From the NCBI RefSeq assembly GCF_018691265.1, contig NW_024881283.1, positions 10,349,731 to 10,413,730 on the forward strand: a DNA stretch of 64,000 nt. Reading direction: 5' to 3'. Position numbers and translations under genes: made by a program. Positions 1 through 14,829 of the stretch are shown here, piece by piece. Below the pieces are notes generated by a model. That model saw only the letters and a list, made by a program, of their open reading frames with translations, did no database searches and was not told the DNA's origin. The stretch is from Tyto alba. Lineage: Eukaryota > Chordata > Aves > Strigiformes > Tytonidae. The first letter of the stretch is position 1. Every line of letters begins with the position of its first letter.

Positions 1-3000
1 AGCTTTTGTGAGTAATTTCCAAACCCACTGGACCAAACAGCCGAGTGGTGAGACCCCTGAGCCTGCAGAACAGGGAAAGCTCGAGAAACACATTGGAAAC
101 TTTTGCTCTTTTGGCCTTGATCCAGCAAAGCAGCGTGTATTTAACTGGAGAGGCTGGTTCGGCGTCCCTGCTGCGGGGGCCACAAGGCAGACCTGCTCCC
201 GTTGGTGCTCAGCGGCGGGACCGCGGGCCCTGTGCAAGGAGCGGATTTCGTTAAGGAGAGGAGGTGGGTGTGTTAGAGATGGCTGAAAAGGGAGACGCTT
301 TGTAAAACGACCTTCTCGGCACTGAAAACTCCTTGCAGGCAGGAGCAGGCTGCAGGGACCAGGTGGGCTGGGAGGAGCCGACCAAGCCCTGTCCTAGGTC
401 CCAGCCCGCAGGTACAAATAAAACCTCCTCCCTCAGGGCCAAAAGCCGAGAGCGTCTGCCAGCCCGGGGCAAATGTTTCGGGAGCGGGGTGGACGGGCAG
501 CTGCTGCCCAGCACGGGCCCTGAGCTCCGGCTCGGCCACGGCCCATCGTCCGAGCCTGGCTCCCTCCTTCTACCCTCCCTCATGGCCACAAAAAAGCAAA
601 GGCCAGGGGAGCCGGGGGGGGCAGAGCTGTCTGCTCCTCCAGCGTGGTGGAAGCCTCCTGCCTGGCAGGAGCCGGGGCGGCCCTGGAGGTGGGTGTCTGT
701 CTGTCTGTCTGCCCTTGCTGGCATCACACCTGACGGTTCTGTCCTAGCTTAGTAATCAGAGGTGCTGGGCTGAGGCAAGGCTTGACAGCGTGATGAAGAA
801 CACACATGCTGATGTGTAGGACAAATTGCTGTAGCGAAGCTGCGGTGATAGTTTGTAATGCAGAGGGAAAATAAACCAAACACCACCTGGGAGGTGCAGG
901 GAGGGCGGGTGTCCCTGCAGCCATGCGCTGAGACCCTGTGGGTGCAGCTCCCATGGCTGCCCTGGGTCCCCACCAACTGCCAGACCCCCGGCAAACAAGA
1001 AACTCCTGCATCTAGAAGGCTGTAAAAATACATGATGGGGAATATCTGTAGGAGCATCAATCTTCGTGAGTGAGGAGAGGATGGAGTAGGGGAGTCACAA
1101 GTGAGTTATCCTGTCACTCCTGACAAATGAAGATAAATTGTGTGACACTGCCTATTTATTTATACACTTTGCTGGGTATGCATATGGGTGTGAGCAGGAG
1201 AAACAGCATTATGTCACACATGTAACTGCGTGCTACAAAGGGCTCCTGTAAGGATGAGTTTGGGGTGGTTATTGCTGCGTATGGTCAAAACAGTCAGTGA
1301 CTTGTCTCCACGGAAAGCTTCAGATGGCAAATCTCTCATTAGTGGGTGAGGAAGGGCAGAGGCTGGAAACAAGCCCCGTAGCTGCAGTGCTGTTTTTGGT
1401 TCCTCCAGGGAACCTGATGCTGGGCAGCGCAGCAGCTCTGTGCCCTCCTGTGAGGATGGAGCAGACAACTGTTAGGGGGAGTTACAAGCTTCTTAAGAAA
1501 ACCTAAAAACAGGGGATGGGCCAGTTCCCCATCTTTGAAAAACAAGCAGTGAGTGTAAAAGGGGTGGCATATTGTAGAAGTGCTGCTTTTTCTTAGTTAA
1601 CCAGCTTGCATGCATATTTCTTTCTATTGGCTTGTAATTAACTGGCCCCTGGGTGAGATAAAGATAACATTTGCAAACCCTGCACTGATATACAGATTGT
1701 CACACCGTCCAGCTCACACATACTCTGCCTGGTGGTCTAATACATCACTTGTATGTGGAAATGAGTGGGTGGGAGAAGCTTTTTTTGAATGGATACTGTA
1801 CCTGTATGTGTCAGGAGGGGATTTCTGAACACAGAACAAGGCTGGGTGTCTGCTGGGGACAGGCTCAGGGGAGGAGCAGTGTGACTCTGTTAGGAGCTGA
1901 GCATCCCCAGAAGTGAGGTGGAGGGCTGGTGGCAGAGCTGTTTGGGTGTGCTTTGGCCAGGATTACATTTTCAGTCTCATGCTGTGCTGTAGTGCGTGAC
2001 ACAGCAGAGGGTCTCTGCTGAGACCAGCTGGGATGCTTTATAAAAATATTTCTAAGCAGAGGGAGTTGATTAGGGAAAGAGTCCTCATAGTTGTGCTAGA
2101 GCTGTACTCTCATCAGAAATAAATTGATAGAGTTAAACTCCTGTTGTCTCACATTTGAGCAAAAAGAGGCTCCTTTTCTGCAGATTGCTATCTCAGAAAG
2201 AATTGTAGATGCAAATAGCAACACTTGTGTCTCATAATGTGATTGTTTTCAGCAGCTGACTAGCTAGAGTATAAGCACCCATTAAAAATGAATGTCTGCA
2301 TTAGATAGTGACAAGTTTTGAAAGCTGGGCCCATAGCATTGTGAAACGTTTTATCTGCTACAATGGCTGTGTCAGAGCTTTGTCAATCCCGTGGCAGTGC
2401 CGGAAGGACTGCTAAACCTGATGTGCTAGTGTCCACTCTGCAGCACCAGCTCTGCTAGGCTGGGGTTAGCCATGCTCCTCAGCTGCAGGGTCCCCTCGCA
2501 GCCCACGAGCACGGCCGGTCCCTGTGCAATTCCCGCACGGCCAGCTTCGGCGAGCAGCACCCACGACACGTGAGCTGCAGCCAGGCCACATCGGGGGGGA
2601 TGCGCCCTGCAGAGCTGATGCTCACAGGGAGTGTTCCTTGCCTTGTCTGGAGCATCTGGCACTTCACCTGCGTCCTCCCCTGACTGGCATTTTCAAAGGC
2701 CAGCCAGCCCCATGCGCGCTGACCGTCTGCCGTGCCCGGGTTCTGGTCTCTGTCACACCAGGCGGTCCCTGGAGCCACCCTGCAGGTGTCACGGTGGCTC
2801 CTGTCCTTGCAGATGGAAGGAGCCGTCAGTCACCCCGGGGCGCCGGACCCTGAGCCCTTCGATCTCACCTGCCCTGCTCACGGCCGCCTTAGGAGCGCCG
2901 GCCACCGCCTCCAAGAGCCCGCAGCGTGTGCTGCCTGTGGTGCTTGGGGCGTTTTAACTGTTGGTGGCACTCTGTTTTCACTTGTAAGTCGTTGCTCTCA

Positions 3001-5522
3001 GTGGCAGTTGCTGCTGATAATCTCCTCCTCTGGCTGCCCTGAGCCCACCCGTGACCCCGGTGCTGTCGCGGCTCCGGTGTTCCCGCCAGCGTGTCCGAGG
3101 GGACGTGGTGCTCCCGGCTGAGCTGCCTTCAGCAAGCTCCGCGTTGGGGGGTTGGTTTTTGCTCCTGTTTGGTGAGGGAGTCCCGGACACGTCCCACGGG
3201 CTGAGACAGCGTCTGTGTGTGGCGTTTCGGGACGGGCAGCCTGAGTGCGTCGGCGTGGACCATGAGCAGGAGAGCGCCGAGACCGGGGCGGAACGTAAAA
3301 ACTGATGTGAAACGCCAGTGGTGCTGCAGCCTGCCTGTGGGCTGCTAGGCAGGTTAATTATTCTGACAAAAAACCCCGCCTATCCATCAAACGAAATGAG
3401 AGCAAATGAAAATAGACCTTATTTTGTTGAATTTGCTATTTGAAATAACTTTTTTCGTAAGTCACATTTGTTTGGATGGAAAACAGGGTATAATAGATGG
3501 TTTCCCCATGAAAATTTATATCTTCTCTAAAATATAATGAAAATATTTTCCCCCAAATCTCCGTAGTCTCTCTGCTCAGTTACATGTGTATATATGGTCC
3601 CCATGTAGTGTCTGAAAATTCTCAGCTTCCTTGGTCAAGCAAAATACAAAACTTAGAGCTGATACCATTGCTGTCAATGAAGAAATTGAAATAAAATGGA
3701 AAACAAGATATTCAAACTCCCAGATAATAATGCAGAACAAATGAGTGTAAACAGGCTAAGAATAATTTTAGATTAAAAATGAGAAAGAAAAGTCAGCCTG
3801 TCAGAGGAGATAGAACCCAAAGCAACCTTCCAAAAGAAATACAGGGGAATGAAAAAAAAGCATCAGCAATTATCAAGTGTATCTTCACTTCATACATTAC
3901 ATGCCAGGATTATATGGCAGGTCGGAAAGAGATCATAGGAGACTTTTTCTAGCTGATGCTTTCTGGGATGGAGCTCTTTGTTTTCCTGAAGCCCACAGCA
4001 CTGTGAAGATTGAAATCTGTAATTTCGAGAAATCTGTATTGTTGGAACAAAGCACTGCTAGAGTGTAATCCCTGATGTTTTGCAGTGTTTGCAGCACATG
4101 TCTAATCGAGGGAGTCATGAAGATGCGGGATGTATGGGCCTGGGAGAGCACCATGCACTTTGCATTATGCATCTTTATAGATGCAAATTTATTTTCAAAT
4201 TAACCCTCAGCTCAGTGGAGTCCCACTAATCCTTTTACAAAGGCATGAACTGCTAATCCAAGTGCTGCACTGGGTTTGCTGCTGTTTGAGCAGCTACCTA
4301 GAACAGTTTTAATGTTTAAAATGAAATTTGTATTATTTGTATCAAGAGCACAGTAATTGGGGGTGGCTTTTTGCTACTCTGGAGAGGTTTCCTGGGAGAG
4401 AGCTAGTAAGAAATCTTACTTCCAAGTTGCTTCCTAAAATTGAAAGCTGTAGCAGATGAGATAACGTGTCCTTCAGTTTCCTGGGATGTGGATTACAGAT
4501 GGCTTCTGCTCATGGAACAGTAAAAAGGGGTTATGCTGACACAGAACCGTGACTTTTGCCTGTGGCAGATAGTGCAAATGGGGATCAAAGGAAGGGGGAG
4601 AGGCTGGTGTGGTAGGGGCCTGCAGGAGCGAACAAGTGAGGCACCAGAGGAGGTTTGCACATACCTGGGCTGTGCCTGATGGTTACCCATTATCTTCCAT
4701 CAATATGTCGATAAACTGTTATCACTAAATTATCCTCAGTCTAATACAAGCTTCACATCAGTCAGGTATGAAATCCATTACTGTCTGTCATACTGCTTGG
4801 CTAATGGAAGGAAACCCTGTTTTCTCCATTAGATTTTCGTTGGATCCCTTTATCGGCCCATTACTTCTCCTGTAAGTCCTTCTAATGGAATCAGACTAAT
4901 ACAAGATGACAAAGAGTCAGAAAAAATGAGACTGAAATTGGGGGAGGTGTAGAAGCCTGCATTGTCCCTACTTGGCCTTGTTAAGGAACGTGAAGCCTGA
5001 ATCAGTTTAAGGATTTGTTCATTTAGTGACTGATCCCATGAGCTGGTTTCTTTTGCTTAAAATAAAAAGTAATTTTTGTTTGGCAGTAAATGCAGTATAC
5101 AAATATCATGACACAGAAAAATATTTACTGTGATTAGTGCAACAGCTTCCCTGACCCCTTTGTCTTTATAAAAAGCACGCGGCATGGCTGCTTTATAATT
5201 TATTATTGCTTTATTACTTTAATCTCGCTGTCCAGTCCTATCAAAAAAAGGGATTTGTGACCCAAACCAGCCAGCCAAAAACCAAAAGGAGTTTGCAAAC
5301 AACCCAACGGAAGCATTAATAAGCAAAAATATAGCGCCGGTCCCCGGCCAAGGTTTACTGGGAGTAACACGTGAAGGGTCTGAGGAAGAAATGGTTAGGG
5401 AATACTGCCTTCAGGGGAAGGAGCCCTGCTGTCTGGTTAACAAAAGTACCGTCTCTCCTGGCAATCCTTGACTCTGAGTATTTTTCTAGCATTGCTGGCT
5501 GAGGATTTTAAAGATTTAGCGC
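1..5522. other. Non-coding flank downstream of GRIK3
   Basis: No gene was recognised. It holds a (TGTC)n run at 694-711, mixed GC-rich sequence around 2480-3290, then AT-rich sequence 3350-5330 with many homeodomain-like TAAT cores, including a long low-GC stretch at 3390-3880. Open frames are short and without domain signatures. Confidence 0.6.
694..711. repeat. (TGTC)n microsatellite
   Basis: About four and a half TGTC units in a GC-rich setting. Confidence 0.85.
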
Positions 5523-5543
5523 TTTTTTTTTTTTTTTTTTTTT
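5523..5543. repeat. T21 homopolymer
   Basis: Twenty-one T, 235 bases before an A run of equal length at 5779-5799, so the two form a perfect inverted repeat. Confidence 0.92.
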
Positions 5544-5778
5544 AATATTCCATGGACACATGAGATGAGACCAGGCTGTATAATTTTCTTCCCACTCCCT
5601 GTGTGCAGTCACGGAATTCATCTTAATTTCCTGCACCAGTGCCCATGGACTGGGAGCTGGTTTCTGCCACCCGTGAAGTCAGTGTCGCTGTTCACAAGCT
5701 CAGGTGATTAAAATGGTCAGCCTCCAGCTAGGCACAGAATAGTGCATTTTCTCATGTATGTTCTCAGTACAATACAGC

Positions 5779-5799
5779 AAAAAAAAAAAAAAAAAAAAA
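5779..5799. repeat. A21 homopolymer
   Basis: Twenty-one A. With the T21 run at 5523-5543 it brackets 235 bases of unique sequence. No retroelement features were recognised between or beside them. Confidence 0.92.
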
Positions 5800-5800
5800 G

Positions 5801-8800
5801 TAGGATTGTGGATTGCTGCAGAGGGCTGGAGAATGCCTTCCAAGGCAATCACCATCTTGGTCTGGGACCGCATGGAGACACGGCGAAGCAGAGCCCGGAG
5901 AGCAGGTACAGAAAACAGCGTGGGCAGAGAGCACGGGTCGGTGCCAGCGCTGGCTGCAGGGTGCTCCTGCGTGTTGGCAATGTGGTCTCCCAACTGCCTT
6001 GGGGCTGCTCTGCTCGACTCTCTAAATGAAGACTTTGACACCCAGTTTATTGCCGTTGTTGTTATTTTAGGGCAGCAGGTGAAAGCTGTGAAGCCGACGG
6101 GTACTTGAACCCTCCCAAACCCAGGGCCATTCGTCGAGGCTGCCTCGTCCCCATCCTTCCCTGCTCCAGCTCCAGCACTACTTTCTTTTCTCCAAGTGCC
6201 TGACTGCTATCCTGGGACACTCTTTGTCCTCTGGCAACTCCTGCCTCCGGTTTTCACTCCTAGTCTGTTTATTGTTTGCGGAAAAAACAGAGACGAAAGG
6301 ACTTGGCCAAACCTCAAACAAAATCAGATGTGGGAAGAGTGCTTGGACTCCAAGCTGCAGTGCTGTGACCCTAGGAGTTTTTCTTGTGCTCTGATACACC
6401 CTTCTGACTTTGAGGTTTGTCTGCGTGCTGGCTCTGAACTGATTGCTTTTTCTCTTGTGACTCTCAATTGATTAGAGGGGAAAAAAAGCCCACCCTGACA
6501 AACCACAGCATCCCCTCTCCCCTTTGTGTGCATTTGAGCTCTTCATTTTACAAACCCTTTTCTCTTGCTCCAGTTGCATATTTGTGAGGACCTCCAGTGT
6601 GCTTTGTGTAGGAAGTCAGAACAAGACTCATGCAATGCTTGCACACTATTCCAGTAGGTGCTGGCATATGGTGGCTAACAGCAGTGAGAGCAGGCTGCGC
6701 CTGGGGGGCAGAAGGAGCCTTTCCTCTTCCCACTGAAGGGAGATCTCTGCTCCCCTCTTCATCCCCAGGCTCCCCCTGCTCTGAGCAGGGTCCTTTGGTG
6801 TGCCTGGGCCCTTGGAGGCTGAGCCACAGTCTCCTGAGGAGTGTTGGAATTTAATAAAAATAAATAAGATAAATGAAGAGTGTTTCATGGGCAATTGAAA
6901 GGTCAGCACAGATCACACCATATCATTTGCTGTTCTTCAAACATCCTTTCCTGGCTTCTTGTTAATCCCCAGACAAACAAGCCACAAGTACATTAGTTCT
7001 TTCTCTCTGCGCCTCCTTTCCCCCCTCCAGCCAGCACCCACAAGGCCCTGGATTGTCACTGCTGTAACCAGCTGTACACTCTCTCCTGCTGCAGATATTA
7101 ATTTTTTGTTTATAGAAAAATCCATAAGGTTCGAGTTATCAAAAGCTGTGCACACTAGCGAGAAAGACAAAATCAATGCTGAAATATTGCCTTATTGAAT
7201 GGCTGCTGTAAATAGCTCAGTTATGATTCTTTAGCAGAGGTAAGTTATGAAAGCACGCGAGAGGTCACTGGAACGTACCTGTTTGCAGCCCACGCCCCAG
7301 CAAGCCCATCCACCCTACCTTGCCCTGCTGGGCACCACCTGGAGCTCGAGATATCTCAGTTCACGGGTTTGCCATCACTCACGTGAGAAAACAAAGCGGA
7401 GCACGGGCTGACTCTGGTGGGCTCTCAGCGTTTTGCTCCGTGCCTATCGGCACCCCCTCGCTGCGGGAGGGGCTGAGCCCCTTCCCTCGCCTGGGGATGC
7501 CCCCGGTGCCCCCAGCCGCGTCCGGCCGCTGCGGGGGGCGCAGGGGGCTCAGCCCCATCCTGCCGTGCCGGCCCGGCTCCCGGCGGCTCCGCGCAGGGTT
7601 TCCACTTTGCAGGGGGCAGCACGGCCCTGGGGAAGAATTTCTTCTTACTTTCTCCCTTTTTAAGGCATGTTTTTAGAAATATCGTTGAGGTTTATAAATT
7701 TTAAAAGCTTTTAAAAACCTGTCATTTTTAATGATTTATTTCCATGTCATGGAATGTAATTATCTCCAGTAGAATTTTTTTCTAGAATATATTTAGGTAC
7801 TCTGGAAAACACTAGCATTTCCCCCATGTTCCTGGAAAGCCGGGTCCTGGGTTGGGGTTACTGTGGTAACCCAGCTGTGTTTCCACCAGCAACAATAATC
7901 ACTACGGATGAGAAAAAAATGAGCATTGTGGGGTGCCTTGCTTGAAAGTCGCAGGGAATTAGGAAATCCTGCTTTGCATAGTTCCTTGAAGGTCAGACAG
8001 GCTCACTCTGCGAGCGGCATTAGTCAGTCCAATCACATGTGCAAACGCCGGCGTCTGAAGGGCTCACGAAAGCTGATAAGAGTTTTCCCTGCAGTCCTGC
8101 TGCAGCCAGTCGGATAGCGCCCACCTCGCCTCCGTCAATATTTAACTCTGGGTCAATACGGCTTGATGTTTGGCTTAACAGAACTTAATATCTGCCTAAT
8201 GTCAGCAAAGTTCTAGCAACTGCCCCGGTGCACTGCCTGATTTCTGTGGGGCGGGGGTTTCTCGGCTGAGGAGCTGCAGAGCGCTGGGTCCTCCCTGCTG
8301 CTTGGGTGGTGGGAAGGAGCCACAGCTCCTGTTGCTCACCAGCAAGGGCTGTGCGGGCGGCTCACCTCTCTAATTCACCCCAACCAACTGGGATGCAAAC
8401 CCAGATTCGCTCGCTGGGGCTGCGCCGGTAAGGGTGGGCTGAATGTCGGGGGACGTGCCTGTCACTGGCACCCGGGACTGAGCAGGGCTGCAGCGGCAGC
8501 TCCTCGAGGCAGCCTCACGTGTCACCTTTCTGTACAAGCTGCCCGGACTCCCGCAGTGCTAACGGGCACGACGGAAGGACAAGATAGAGGGTCCTCTGGG
8601 TCCCGTCTGCAGAGGGGTGGTGCTGCTGCTCTTGTTGTCTGTTTTGGTTTGTTCTCCTGAGGATGCCCCGCACCTCTGACCCGCGGGGATGCACTGAGGC
8701 TGATGAAGCTGCTGGCAGCTGCAGCCAGGGCATGCATCGCTGCTGCCGCTCCGTCCCCCCCTCCAGCTCTCCTTCCTCCCTGCAGACTGTTTCTTTGGGC

Positions 8801-11800
8801 AGCAGTTAGCCAGTGAAAGTGTTTTCTTTTTATTATGGTTTTAATATTCATGACACATGCAAATTAGGAAAAAAGGTAATTGTCCCAATTAACACTAAAT
8901 AGGTTTTTCTCACATGTCTTGAGTAATTTGATGCTTCTGCTTATCTCATAAAAAGTTTCCTAGTGGAACTGCCTCAGACTCGATGCTCATACAAGAGCCT
9001 GCTGAGCTTCTGTAATTAAGTTGTGATTAGCCAGCTATAAATACATGGTTTTGAGTACAGCATTGCACTCTCAGGGCAACCGGAGATAATAAAGCGATCA
9101 GATCAGCGAACACCTAAGGCACGCCAGGAAGGGTGAGCCGGAGCTTTCGCTGTGCCGTGGCCGGGGGCTGGCCCGAGGCCGTTACTGCACGAAGCGCTCG
9201 GCGTGCCCGGCGCTCCCCAGGCAGGTGTCGAGGGAACCTGCCTGTGCGCGGGGCATGGAATTGCCTCTCCGCTCAGCTCTTCGGACGGAGCGCTGAACTC
9301 CACCTTAAAACAGCTTTCCGTGGGGCTGAGGGGTCCTTTGGCAGCCGGGTGTCCCTGGCTGCGAGGTGACGGGGCAGCGGGGCTCAGCTGGAGCTCTTGC
9401 AGAGGGGCGGCAGCGGGCAGCGCAGAGCCCCCCACCCCATCCCTGGCAGCTCTGCGGCTCCGCGCCCGTGCCGGGAGCACCAGGGAGCCGGCTGGATGCC
9501 CCCAGCTCGTTTCCACCCCCAGATGTCTGGGAAGATGATTTCCACCGAGCGCTTGGCACCCTGTGCCACCCTTTGTATTTAAGAGCAGTGGGGGGGTGGG
9601 GGTGGTAAATTTGCTTTGTGAGGTGGGTGGCTCAGTGGGCCCCCCTGCCCCCCCCTGGTTTGGGCTCTGGAGGTGTGTGATGGGGAGTCCGACAAGCCAG
9701 ATCCTCCTTTCCACCCAGAACAGAGCACATCTCCTGGGCTTGAAAGCAAGGGCCACAAGGTTGTGTTCACTCAGCCAGAAACGTGATGTATTGTGTGGCC
9801 TCTGGGCCCAACTGCAGCTGTTTGTAAGGTCAGGGAACTGCTCTCAAATGAATTACAGCTGATATTTCATCACACATATTATTTGGCTAAAGAATAAACT
9901 GGAGTAAGACAGGATAATTCAATGAAGAAAGCAAGCTGACAGTTCTTGAATAAATGATTCATTATTCACTCAGCTCTGGCTGTTGAGTGCACTTGCCCCG
10001 ACTTCTGGACAAAAGTTAGCTTGTTTCAAACCCTGCTGCATTTCCATTTCTCTGTTGTGACCTGACGTGACAGATGAAATGTTCATGAACACACTTCTCT
10101 TTCGAATTAGAAGTTCTGTCAAATCTGATTCTTTGAACCACTTGCAGGAAATTCATATCAGCTGCTAATTTTCATCCCCTTACATCTCAAATACCATTTG
10201 TGAGCTTTCTAACTCAGTGTTATTTCAGTTTTAAAAGCACTTCAGAAAAACAATGTAGGATTATTTGGCAAAAGAGGGAGTTGTTTAAAGTACTGTCAGA
10301 ACAAGCACTTTCTTTTTAGCAGCCTCTTCCCTCTCTATTGCAGCTCCCACGGGGGTTGTTACTGACTTGGCCCCTTTGCACCAGGCACTGGAGGAACAAT
10401 GTGCACAAAGTCATGATGTCCCTGAGCTAAATGGGAGCTTGGTGGTTGCTTTTGGGTGTAGCTGGGTGACTCCGCTCAGGCCAGTTGAAAGGAGATGCCC
10501 CTGAAATCCATGGACGGAGGCAAGGATGGCTTCTCTGTGTCGAAGCCCCAGAGGGGAGCTGCAGCTCAGAGTTAGGCTGCTGTGCTGGAAAATGTTTGCT
10601 TCGTACTGGGAGAAATGTCTGCCTGCCTTGCCATGACACATATGACTAAGCCAAGTCCCTACTGTTGAGCTGAAGGCAGTTTTTAAGTGGTTGGGAAGCG
10701 TCATGGATTTTGTAGAGTTTGACATACTGTCATGGAAGCGTGCCAGTGGATGTGAATGAGGAAGCAAGTGGGGAAATCTGAAACTTCAGAAGATTGTGCA
10801 AGAGCAAAGGGTTGCATGAAAAGGAGTGCAGCCAAGAGGGAATGGTGGAGCCCCTGCCTCGGTGGAAGGGGAGAAATAGAGAGGTGGAAGAGGAAAAAAA
10901 AAAAGAAAAGGTTTATGCAAGGTCAGAACTGAACAATCTATCCAAGCAAAGATGATCCCAAACAAAATTCAGAGAAAGGAAAAGGAAGATTCAGAAAGGG
11001 GTCTGCACTCTGGACTCTGATGTACAGGCAAATGTGGCATGTTCCATGCCAGCCTCTAAAAATTGGTGAAAATACCTGTGAACAGTGAGATCTAAGCTGC
11101 CAGGAGGGAGCTTCACCCGGAGGGTTGTGAATGCATCCCACGTCATTGCAACAACGCTTGCTGGCTGTTCTAGCCTCAGGCAGTGTTGGAATAACCACAG
11201 AGAGCACTAGCAAGTGTTCGCTTCAGTTTGAGTTGTTTCACACAAAGAACTCTGTCCATGTACGTGCTTATTCAGACTGGGAGGAAACATACAGTATAGA
11301 TGGAAAACTTTCCTTTCATTGCTAATTTCTCCATCTGTTTTCTATCTTTGCTTTGTTAGCTTGCAGTACTGCGTGGGTGCTCGTCGGAAGAAGGGCGTTC
11401 CAGAGCCATTGCACAGCTTTCCTTGGTAAACATGATTTGATAGTCACTCAAGTGGGGTTTTTGCAGCAATTCTCACATTTCATTCCTTTATGCTCTGCCA
11501 ATCCAGCTGAGTCCTGCTGCTCTTCTTTGTCCCTCTGCTATTCCAGTCCAACCCTGCCACCCACATGAATGCATAGAGAAGTATTTTTTCCAATTTAAAG
11601 CTGAGCAATTTTTATTTGTAGCTGTAAGTGGATCCATTAGTGCCGGTCAGAGGAAAGCTGAAGAACATTTGGCAGATAATTGGGCCTGGGTCCATCAGAA
11701 GGTCTTGATGCGGAGCCTGCTGCACTATGTACTGGTAAAACATCTGTGTAAATAGCTCTGCAGCTGAGGTTTCATTAGAACTGCCCATCACGACAGTCCT

Positions 11801-14500
11801 CTCAAAGCTCTAAATACACCAGGGACTCCTCTGTGTCTACCCAAAATAGCAAGCTCTCCACTTAGTGAGCCCTATACTAAAACTGGGGTTGTCTCATTTA
11901 AATGTTCCCATCTGTAGTCATGACCTGAGATTCTTTGTTGTAATGTGCTGAGCTATCAAAGCCTCACTCTTCATAGTGTCTCATTAGTCTTGGAAGAGGT
12001 GAGGCTGGGGGTGGCATCCAGCTGTGTCCCTGAGCTGAGTGTATAATTTTCCAGCCACATCTGGAAAGGGGGGAGATATGCAATTGGATGCAAATGGTCA
12101 TTTGTCACAGTGAAAAATGTCTTTTCCAGTAGGATTTACTTTGAAAAAAAGAGTATACCTTTGGATGAGAGGAGATAATTTTAGTGTTTGTGGAACTGAG
12201 TGACAGAGTCAGATACAGCCTCAGACTCTTTCCCCAGCTCTGTCCAAATTCTGCTCATTTTTAGCTTAGCATACCCATGCAGTTTTTCTGGGGCACCTCA
12301 CTCCTGTCTCGTGCCTGACCCTGGTTTCCCCACCCGTTTGCCAGCTGTGCCTGTGCCCTGCTCTGCTGCTCGCCCTGCTACTGGCTTGGGATGCTTCTGC
12401 ATCTTGACATTTGTTCATGCTTGCTGCAGCCCAGGACTTGCTTCTAGAAGCTACATACTGTTTAAGTGACTCAGAGGATCTCAACCTTCTTTGAACCAAG
12501 AAAATGAGCCTTCCCGTGTAGTCTCTTAAAAACATTTAACACCGAGAGAAGATGCAAAACAGAATGCAGCTGACTGAAACCCTGATGCCTCTCTGCATCT
12601 CTTGTGTAGGGCAGAGTAAGTTCCCACGGGGTCTCCATCACCGTTTGGTACAGCCTGGGCATACCAGGCTGTCCTCTGATCTTTCAAAGGCATCAGCTCT
12701 TTGGCAGTCACCCACCGGGCTGGCCGGTTCTGCTCTCACTATCGTCCGCACTCCTGCCCTCTCCGTAACGCACAGGAGGTGCTGTGCCGACGGGATCCCA
12801 CCTCGCCGTCCCCCTCCAAATACTGCACGGGGTCGTGGTGTAAGCCTGGGCTGTGGAGAAGAGGTGTGGACTTCCATCCCTGCTGGTTAATCAGGAGGGG
12901 ATGTTGTTCGAGACGATTGTTGCATCAGTAAGATTAAATCAGAGGACTTGCTGTTTGCTTGCTGAGATGTGGGTTGATGCTGTACAGGATGAATACCAAC
13001 AGAGTAGGGAGTTTTCAGACATGCAGATTTGTTTTGTGGATCATCATCTGTTCCTTCTGTGTGCCACTTAAACTGTCTGTTGTTATGCAAATCCTGTAAC
13101 GTATTTATGAGTGCTCTCCAGAGATTTCAAATGGCATCTAATCTGGTTAGTAGATCCATTCTGTAAGAGACCTGTGTACGTATTCAGCTAAAGATGAGAT
13201 ATTGGTGTTTTATGCATTTGACTAGAGACAGAAGCTGTTTTATCCCATTCACCAAGCATTACAGCACTCTTACTGACCTGAAACCCATGTAACAGCCAGA
13301 AAGAAGAATAAACACACAAATAAACGTGAACAAGCACGTAGGACGTATTTACAGCTCCTGATAGAGTCACTGCAGACTGTGAACTTGTCTCTTCTCGTGA
13401 ATTAAGGAAGGCTGGGTTGAGGCCGTACCTGGATGAGAGACTTGCAGGAACCATCACTGGTGACTGCAGATGGCAGCGCTCTTCCCTTCCTGAGCAAATC
13501 CATCCTGATGTCCAGAAACCTCTGGAGCCCAGCTGACAGCACAACCCACTCACTTCTGACCCCCATTAATATTAGTTTCCAAACTTCAGACTGGGGTTTC
13601 TCATGAGGGAGCCGCATCCAGGCTGTGCTGAAGTGCTCTACGCTTCTGCTTAGCATCTTTAAGCTATTTCTCTCCATCCACAGAGCTGGATTTGTTCAGG
13701 TTTTCATTGCCTGGAACTGCTTATCCACAGTTACTGGTCAAGGCAATCTTGCCCTGCTGCAGCCATTATTTTATGGCCCATTGCATCTCTCCTCTGCTCC
13801 CCCATTTCCCCTTGTACCGAGTTCAGTGTATCAGCTGCAGGTGCCGGCTCTGGTCCCCGTTCCACCTGCAGCTCTCGGAGTTAAGCTCCCGCTCCCATTT
13901 GGCTCCGGATGCTGGATTTCGTTGGTCGCTCCTGTGATTTGCAAACAAACATGGAGTTTTTCCCGGTACAGCGCCTCACGATTGACGAGAGCTCTGTGTA
14001 AACAGCTATAAAGTCATTTCACTGTTTTCCTCTGAATTCTCTGTTCAGACCTGCCCTGGACTGGACGATGTTGTCCCCGGTGCCGGTGTTGCCCCCGTGC
14101 GTTGGGGCCAGGGTCCCTTCCGGCATCCTCCCGTCTGCTGCCTTCTCCTTAGGTTGCAGGATTTCCAATAGGAAACCGATGCATTTTTATTCTGTGTGTG
14201 ATTAATGTAATCATTTTCTTGCAAATAAAGTGTCGCAAGAAAATGACTTTACTGGCTGAACTTAAAAACTACACTTCTCTTGGAATGTTCCACTGCAAAA
14301 GCTCGTTCCTAGCCAAAATGAAAAATGACAACACAGACGTGTTGATCAAATGGCACATTTAGTTTCTGTTAGTTGATATAAATGTTTCTGATTTTTTTTA
14401 ATGCTGCATTAGAATTAGACTGCGGGAAATTAACTCAGAAGTATCTTATTGAAATAAAAAAATGTTAATTTAAAAGGTCTCTGTTTTGACTCTAAAAATA
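5801..14500. other. Non-coding flank, no gene recognised
   Basis: Alternating AT-rich and GC-rich sequence. GC-rich patches lie at about 7440-7610 and 9130-9510. AT-rich stretches lie at 7630-7800, 8820-9080 and 9850-10280. No RNA gene, transposon or coding signature was seen. Confidence 0.55.
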
Positions 14501-14829
14501 AATTTAAAAGGCAAACGTCTTCAACAAAGCAGCATAAGCGTTTGAATAATTTTGATATACATAAAACACTTTATCAAATTAATCTTTCATTTGAAGACTA
14601 TAAATATCGTAAAATTCATAATCACAACTCCTCCCCCACCACCGTATGTTCAGCCAGGCAGAGTTTGGTGTGATCCTCGGGGCGAGCTCCTCCGCGGGCG
14701 CGGGGCGAGACGCAGCTTGGGCAAAGCACAGGGGAGGGGCAAAACCCCCCCATTCCCGTCCCTGTTCTCTGATCTGTGTCCCTTCTACCCCAGAACTGGC
14801 CCACACACCACTTTAATGTTCCTTGTCAG

